Part shown: positions 58,861-64,000 of the stretch, piece by piece
How the letters are laid out: each line of letters opens with the position of its first letter
Numbering within the stretch: the first letter of the stretch is position 1
Source: Lumbricus rubellus
Lineage: Eukaryota; Annelida; Clitellata; Crassiclitellata; Lumbricidae
Reading direction: 5' to 3'
Assembly: GCA_945859605.1 (NCBI GenBank)
Contig: OX243814.1
Location: 29,650,286 to 29,714,285, forward strand
Length of the DNA stretch: 64,000 nt
Translations under genes and position numbers: made by a program
The notes under the pieces: generated by a model
Database searches by the model: none
The model's input: the letters and a program-made list of their open reading frames with translations, nothing else
What the model was told of the DNA's origin: nothing

Positions 58861-59689
58861 GAACTCACATTTAGACGAAATCTGGTCGGTTGGTAACGAT
58901 TTCATAAAACTGATTGCTTGCTGTGTTTCTGTTAAATTTATTGCAAATGGCCACGGAGATTCCGATTGTCCGTGCTGAGATTTGCGACTTGTTTTTCAGT
59001 AGCAGCATTCATTGCTTGTTTTCTTCGTTTGTCGTTTTTGCTGACTAAATTGACAAGTTATTATAAATGGCAACATTGTATAAACTCATCATGCTCAAGC
59101 AGTGCACATCAATAAGTTGGTACTCTACACAAATCAAATAGTCAATGGCAAGGATGAAAAATGGCGAGAAAATCTGAAGCAGCTCTGGCCGAAGGTCAAC
59201 GGTCATGACGGGTGCAAATGGTCAACACACGACAAGCGAGATGTCATGACGACATGTTTGTCCAGCAACAGATGGACACTGGTCAGCAAAGATAGCGCGA
59301 CACAGCGACGGTCATTCGAAAGGAGAGAAACCAACTGACCACAGGTCAAGCGAACTGTTGGTCAATCTGGCACATGGGTTTCATAAAAGCCAGACATAGG
59401 TCCGGATTAATTTGGACAGAGCTAGCGAAAGGTGGACGCAGCGGTCCATGCCTAACTCCACACTGACCATGCAGTGACCATCATCTTCATCCTAAGCCGA
59501 AACGAACGTCTGTATAAATATTTGCCCTATGGACACTATGTTCGGATGACTTTTACGGAAGCCGATAAATGTCGTCGGCTATTCTGTGGCCGCCGCCATG
59601 CTTAGTACTGTGCGAGAAAATGGCTGTCAAAAGTCATAAGAATCATGAGACAGAGCCCGATGCTACGCAAAGGAGTATCCCCCTGAAAG

Positions 59690-59762
59690 CTATCCGGGGG
59701 GGGGGGTGAATTGATCTATCCCCCCCGCCCCGGATGGAATTAACCGGTCTAGACTATCCGGG
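59690..59762. repeat. G-run and C-run able to form a hairpin
   Basis: ATCCGGGGGGGGG is followed at 15-20 bp by CTATCCCCCCC and CGCCCCGGAT, and by another GATAAACC/GGATAG set. The G-run may also favour four-stranded structure. Confidence 0.7.
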
Positions 59763-59769
59763 AGGATAA

Positions 59770-61515
59770 ACCATTCTATCCCATTTTTTAAAATGCGTAT
59801 AATTGACAAATTTATACTCTAATCAAAATTTAAAGTGACTCTGATTGTTTTAAGTGTCCTAAGCAATGTTCAGAGAAAGGCAACTCGAAATTATTTAGTG
59901 ACTCTAAGTGTTCTTAAGTGTTTTAAATGTTTTAAGTGATCTAAAACCTAAGCAAAAAATTATCTAGTAGGAATAAACATACCTGTTAGTGTCATTGGTC
60001 AAAACAAAGCAGATGAAAATTAATTTGCAAAAATAAATACATGAGGAAGGAAGTGGCTTTATCGACTTTCCTCATTTGGGGAGTACGATTAATACGGGGG
60101 ATACTCTATTTCGTGACACCAGCTAATCACGGCACACACAGCAGCAGCGTCTTAGTGGTGTGTGCCGTCGCTGCGCCATGCATTGTCCAGATGTCCCATC
60201 GGATAATACAAACTGACGTCCAACGTATTCTGTTTCCAGTCCAGCCTTGAAGTTATTTCGGCATTAATAACGCATCCTAGCATCTTATCTGATGAGGTCA
60301 GAAACCCTATGCAATATTATAGACCTATACATGCTTTAGAGGTAAACAGTTGGAGGTATCATTTTACAGTAGGCCTCTGTCGTTTTTAGTCATGAACAAT
60401 ATAATTATGAATACGACATTTTGAAGAGTGCCTTAGATATCCATCTAGATGCGACATAATTTGATATGTATAAATGAAATTACCTGTGCTAAGAAATTGA
60501 TATGATGCCTGAGGGCAGTAAATTCTGTAGCAGGTGGAGGTAGGCAATAGGCCGAGGATATGTGAAATAAAAATCATTTCTATTAACGGTAATATGATAA
60601 CCAACAAAATATATTATAGTTCTTCATCTCTCAGTGCAATGTAAGTATCAAAAGCCATATGCAGTAGTACGTGTAGTTAGCATAATAAATTTTATACTAT
60701 CAGTCATATCATATTATATTGCATCACATTGGAATCATTTAGTAAAATATCAATCACATCGTATCAAATTATGTTATATTATTTTAGACTATTATTTACC
60801 ATCCAAAAATAATCCAATTTCGATAGTGCAAATATAACCATGTGCTAGATATCATCATATCACTATCAATCACTGAAACACTAATACTGACCCACCAAAC
60901 TGTCAAATTCCAGAAGTTCACTCTGCAACTACTTATCAAAACTGTAGAAAATCATTACTTTATGACCTTTTACCAATTCAATATTAGCGAATATTCATTT
61001 AAATATTCTGTTAATGTTATAGCTGACTCAACCCAGCTGACAATTTCTTCATGCTCCTACATTTTCCAAATATAATAAACTACAAAAGTATACCCAGATA
61101 TTGCTGGTCAATTACCTTAATCTCAAGCTAAGAATCTAAGAATTTATATTTATGGTGCAACTAATTACAAATTCTAAAAGCAGAAGTAACCATCTTTATA
61201 AAATAAGCATTATAAGAAACATGTTTTCAGAACAACATATAACAACATCTATTCCAGACTCCCACATGACTAAAATACTTTTTAAAAGTTCACAGTTCAG
61301 TTTGTTAATGGCACTAAAGAGGCAGGCATGTCAAAAGTCCCCGAGGCCAATCAGCACTATATGACACACAACAAGATGCCGTCAAACACGATACTCTGTA
61401 AACAGCACAACATTATGGCCCATGTCCAACATAATTACAGCAGAGAAATTCAATTTCCTGCACAGAATGTAGCAAAGGAAGTTGTTTACACAGACGGTGC
61501 ACAATGCACATACTA
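59770..61515. other. AT-rich DNA, nothing recognised
   Basis: Several short frames occur but none has codon bias, motif or splice signals to support it. Confidence 0.4.
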
Positions 61516-61519
61516 ACTA

Positions 61520-61890
61520 ACTTAAAAAATATCACCTTCACCTTGTGCCGTCGATTCTTGGAATCCTAGCGACCGCTATGATGAACCTTCTCCCTGTATT
61601 ACGATCTTCCGTCGCGTCTCTCAGTTCCTCCAAGTTCATCTTCGTTCTCTCGTGTATTTCCTCCATCCATCTCCTTCTTGGGCGTCCTCTTCTCCTTTTT
61701 CCCTCTCTGCAGGCCAGCATCATCTCCTTTTCCAAGCCGTTTGCTTGCATCACATGTCCATTGTCCAAAGAACGCCATCTTCTGCTTTGCCGCTCTCTGT
61801 CCCAATGACATATTTCCTCTTGACTGTCCTATCTCTTGTAATATGGATTCATTTGTTCTTTTCTCGATCCATGAAGTTTTAAAAAATATA
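61520..61890 (-). pseudogene. Non-LTR retrotransposon, C-terminal end, frameshifted
   Basis: The minus strand reads WIEKRTNESILQEIG and then KQKMAFFG in one frame, and shifts near 61755 to GHVMQANGLEKEMM, GRPRRRWMEEIHE, LRDATEDR and VARIPRIDGTR-stop. This is the well-known closing region of a non-LTR retrotransposon reverse transcriptase polyprotein, different from the L2-like LINE elsewhere. Everything upstream is missing. Confidence 0.85.
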
Positions 61891-61899
61891 CAGGATACT

Positions 61900-62265
61900 A
61901 GAAGCTGACATGCGGTCACACTGAATGGGTATATAGGAAGCTATCCTTTGCTCATTCTTAGCCTTAAAGATAGACTGGCAGATAAAGACAAACACCTTAA
62001 CTGGTCATTTGCAGCGCTAATATTATTCGGAAAGGTAGGCCCATTATTTGATACTAAGTGTATTTCACCTTTGTCTCAATAACTTTTTATTATTCACTCA
62101 GTCTTGGCACCAGTACATAAGTAATGCATAAAGAACAAGATTTTAAACTAAATTTACAATTAGCATAAGAACTAAATTCAGAACGTGTGTCAACTGAAAC
62201 ATTCCTCAGATTAAGATTTACCGCCTTTGCAAGCACAGTAAATGTTTAACATCATAATCTAGGCC
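61900..62265. other. Nothing recognised
   Basis: AT-rich, no supported features. Confidence 0.35.
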
Positions 62266-62340
62266 AGCGGAGAGAGCGCTGGCTCTGAGTAGATACCTTG
62301 AAGAGGTGCTATATAAATTCTCAGAATGAATGAACAAATT
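62266..62340 (+). mobile_element. LINE/SINE 3' tail only copy
   Basis: GAGCGCTGGCTCTGAGTAG and GAAGAGGTGCTATATAAAT with a GAATGAATGAAC end. Confidence 0.75.
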
Positions 62341-62469
62341 TGATGTCATGCCCACATAAATACAAACACACATACACGACTCATAAACATACCGCTATGT
62401 ACAGTTGTACACGCACCCATGTACAGTTTGTACATGGATACATAACGTACATTTATTAATGTGTGTACA

Positions 62470-62515
62470 CAGTACACACTACACACACACACACACACAC
62501 ACAGAGGGAGCAAGC
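62470..62515 (+). repeat. CA dinucleotide repeat
   Basis: About 12 CA units followed by AGAG-rich sequence. Confidence 0.9.
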
Positions 62516-63027
62516 AAGCAAGGAAGCACGGAAGAGAAGGAGGAGCTGTTTCACCCTCGATGATTAGCAGCCTGGTTGTGTTGCCAATGAGAAGCCATTC
62601 ATCCGTTGCTGTTTTTGTTGTCACCGTTGCTCGTCTGTCTGTCTCTTAGCGAGCAACGAACAGTCAGAAAGCAATCGTGTCGAAGACAGTAAAGCAGAGA
62701 CTGGTTCAACGCTGAACGATTCATTAACCGAAATCATGCAGCGGGGAAATTGGTCTTTTAATACGAAAGACACAGCCACGAGCGAAAATTAGCTGCTCGG
62801 GCAGAGACAGCGGCGCTCTGGGATGGCACTGGACAAGATGAGAAATAGCAATGATCCACAACGTCACCCCATAGAATGGATCACGGATGGCCCGAACAGA
62901 ATTGTTAAGACCTGTTAAAATTTCGAACGAGATTCCAAGATGTAAATTATGTCGAATGAAAAACGATAGCCTTAAATAATAACTCAATTAAAGATTCGGC
63001 GACAGCATAATTAAAACGTTAACAGCA

Positions 63028-63265
63028 GTTTGTTTGTTTGTTTTGTTTGTATGCGTACTTGTTATAGCGCCTCTTCCAGCTCTCAACCACTACTCAGAGG
63101 CGCTCCCGACTACAGCGCGGACACTGCATCGCAGTTTCACGCCAAAGCGCTGAGCAATTGTGAGTGAAGGATTTGCCCAAGGTCCTTACGCGGCGAGGTG
63201 GATTCGAACCTCAAACGTTCTGGCTTCAAGGCAACGATGCCCCCACTACACCACCGCGCCCCACC
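63028..63265 (-). mobile_element. tRNA-derived SINE, subfamily A (minus)
   Basis: On the minus strand it starts GGGGCGCGGTGGTGTAGTGG, with B box GGTTCGAATCC, the middle block, and an end in AACAAACAAACAAAC. Confidence 0.93.
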
Positions 63266-63387
63266 AACAGCAGTTACAATGCTGCTGCGGCGAAGCCATT
63301 GATGATAAGTAGGCCTACATGCGTTCATTTCTTAGTGCCTTTGCAAGGTTCATGTAAGGCACTATAGAAATGACTGCACACACAAAG

Positions 63388-63590
63388 ACGGGGGTTAGAG
63401 TAATGGTAACGCTCTGACAGGAAGATCACACGGATGTGGGCTAGCTCCCCGCTACACTTTCGAAGGTCCACTCAGCCTTCCATTCGGCAGATGGCGGTGA
63501 TAAACTGAGCAGTAGGACGTGATGAACGCCTTGCATGGCTGCCAACAGTTAAATTCGACTTCTATAATATTAAACCTGCTATCATCCATT
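63388..63590 (+). mobile_element. Diverged copy of the second tRNA-like SINE family
   Basis: GGGTTAGAGTAATGGTAACG resembles the head at 52978. The B box is degraded. The end is AATT-poor and no clear repeat follows. Confidence 0.45.
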
Positions 63591-63719
63591 CATACCTTTT
63601 CATTTTTTGCCGTGCTAATCGTAATCGTAATCTCGAGACTTCTACAGCGCCCACAAAAGCGAAGTCGCTGGAACAGCTTATTCACAGGCGCTTAATCAAA
63701 ACAAAATCGATAGGCAGCG

Positions 63720-63788
63720 AGTCGGGAGTGCTTCTGAGTAGTCCCCTTTGAAGAAGCGCTATATAAATTCTTGAATGAATGAATGAAT
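63720..63788 (+). mobile_element. LINE/SINE 3' tail only copy
   Basis: GGGAGTGCTTCTGAGTAG and GAAGAAGCGCTATATAAAT, then GAATGAATGAATGAAT. The two halves of the tail hairpin pair fully here, with one G-U pair. Confidence 0.85.
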
Positions 63789-64000
63789 ACCATGGATTGT
63801 AATCAGCCTGTGGGTTTTCAGAGAGAAAATTAAACACGAAGATATTATTAGGCCTACATACCTACAATCACTAAAGCCCAGACAGTATCCAATTGCTTAA
63901 CACATATTCACGAGAGATCAGAAATTTCTTTTAACATTTCGGCATACGAATTCAAATCAACAACGCTTCAGAAATAAACAACAAACATTTTCCGCGCACA
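63789..64000. other. Nothing recognised to window end
   Basis: Short AT-rich remainder. Confidence 0.4.

Noticed and set aside
61545..61908. Plus-strand frames opposite the LINE remnant
   Set aside because: They are antisense shadows of the retrotransposon C-terminus on the minus strand.

Overview
The window is intron-rich, repeat-rich DNA from an animal nuclear genome. I judge it an invertebrate, probably marine: a spliced extracellular-type gene sits among tRNA-derived SINEs, L2-like LINE ends, hAT, Tc1/mariner and TTAA-targeting DNA elements, and very abundant microsatellites and minisatellites. No bacterial gene structure, operon, CRISPR array or rRNA gene is visible. I cannot name the species from sequence alone.

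The only protein gene I can support runs on the minus strand across the left half. Five exons join in phase: 31437-31363, 23847-23571, 22861-22683, 3036-2729 and 1186-793. Each junction has an AG acceptor and a GT donor (one GC donor), and every phase matches the next (1/1, 2/2, 1/1, 0/0). Together they encode about 411 residues with clustered cysteines and possible N-glycosylation sites, opening with a TNFR/GCC2-GCC3-like cysteine motif. I do not recognise the family. The first and last coding exons lie outside the window or were not found. Introns are about 7.5, 0.7, 19.6 and 1.5 kb and carry most of the mobile elements. The splice donors of this gene lie in or beside repeats, which is its most unusual property.

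The rest is transposon and repeat landscape. Thirteen copies of a tRNA-headed SINE are present in two subfamilies. Their middle resembles the CORE domain of MIR-type SINEs, and their 3' tail is shared with LINE 3' ends that still encode the C-terminus of an L2/CR1-like protein. Three kinds of cut-and-paste DNA element are well delimited: hAT elements with 8-bp target duplications (21181-22492, 24370-24699, 31668-32090, 50663-51891), TA-flanked mariner-type elements (39073-39283, 47994-49444), and a 2.8-kb palindromic element between TTAA duplications (16808-19617).

The right half (32-64 kb) holds no gene I can support. It has SINEs, LINE tails, a decayed mariner transposase interrupted by a SINE, long simple-sequence tracts, and several CpG-rich patches that could be unrecognised first exons or promoters.
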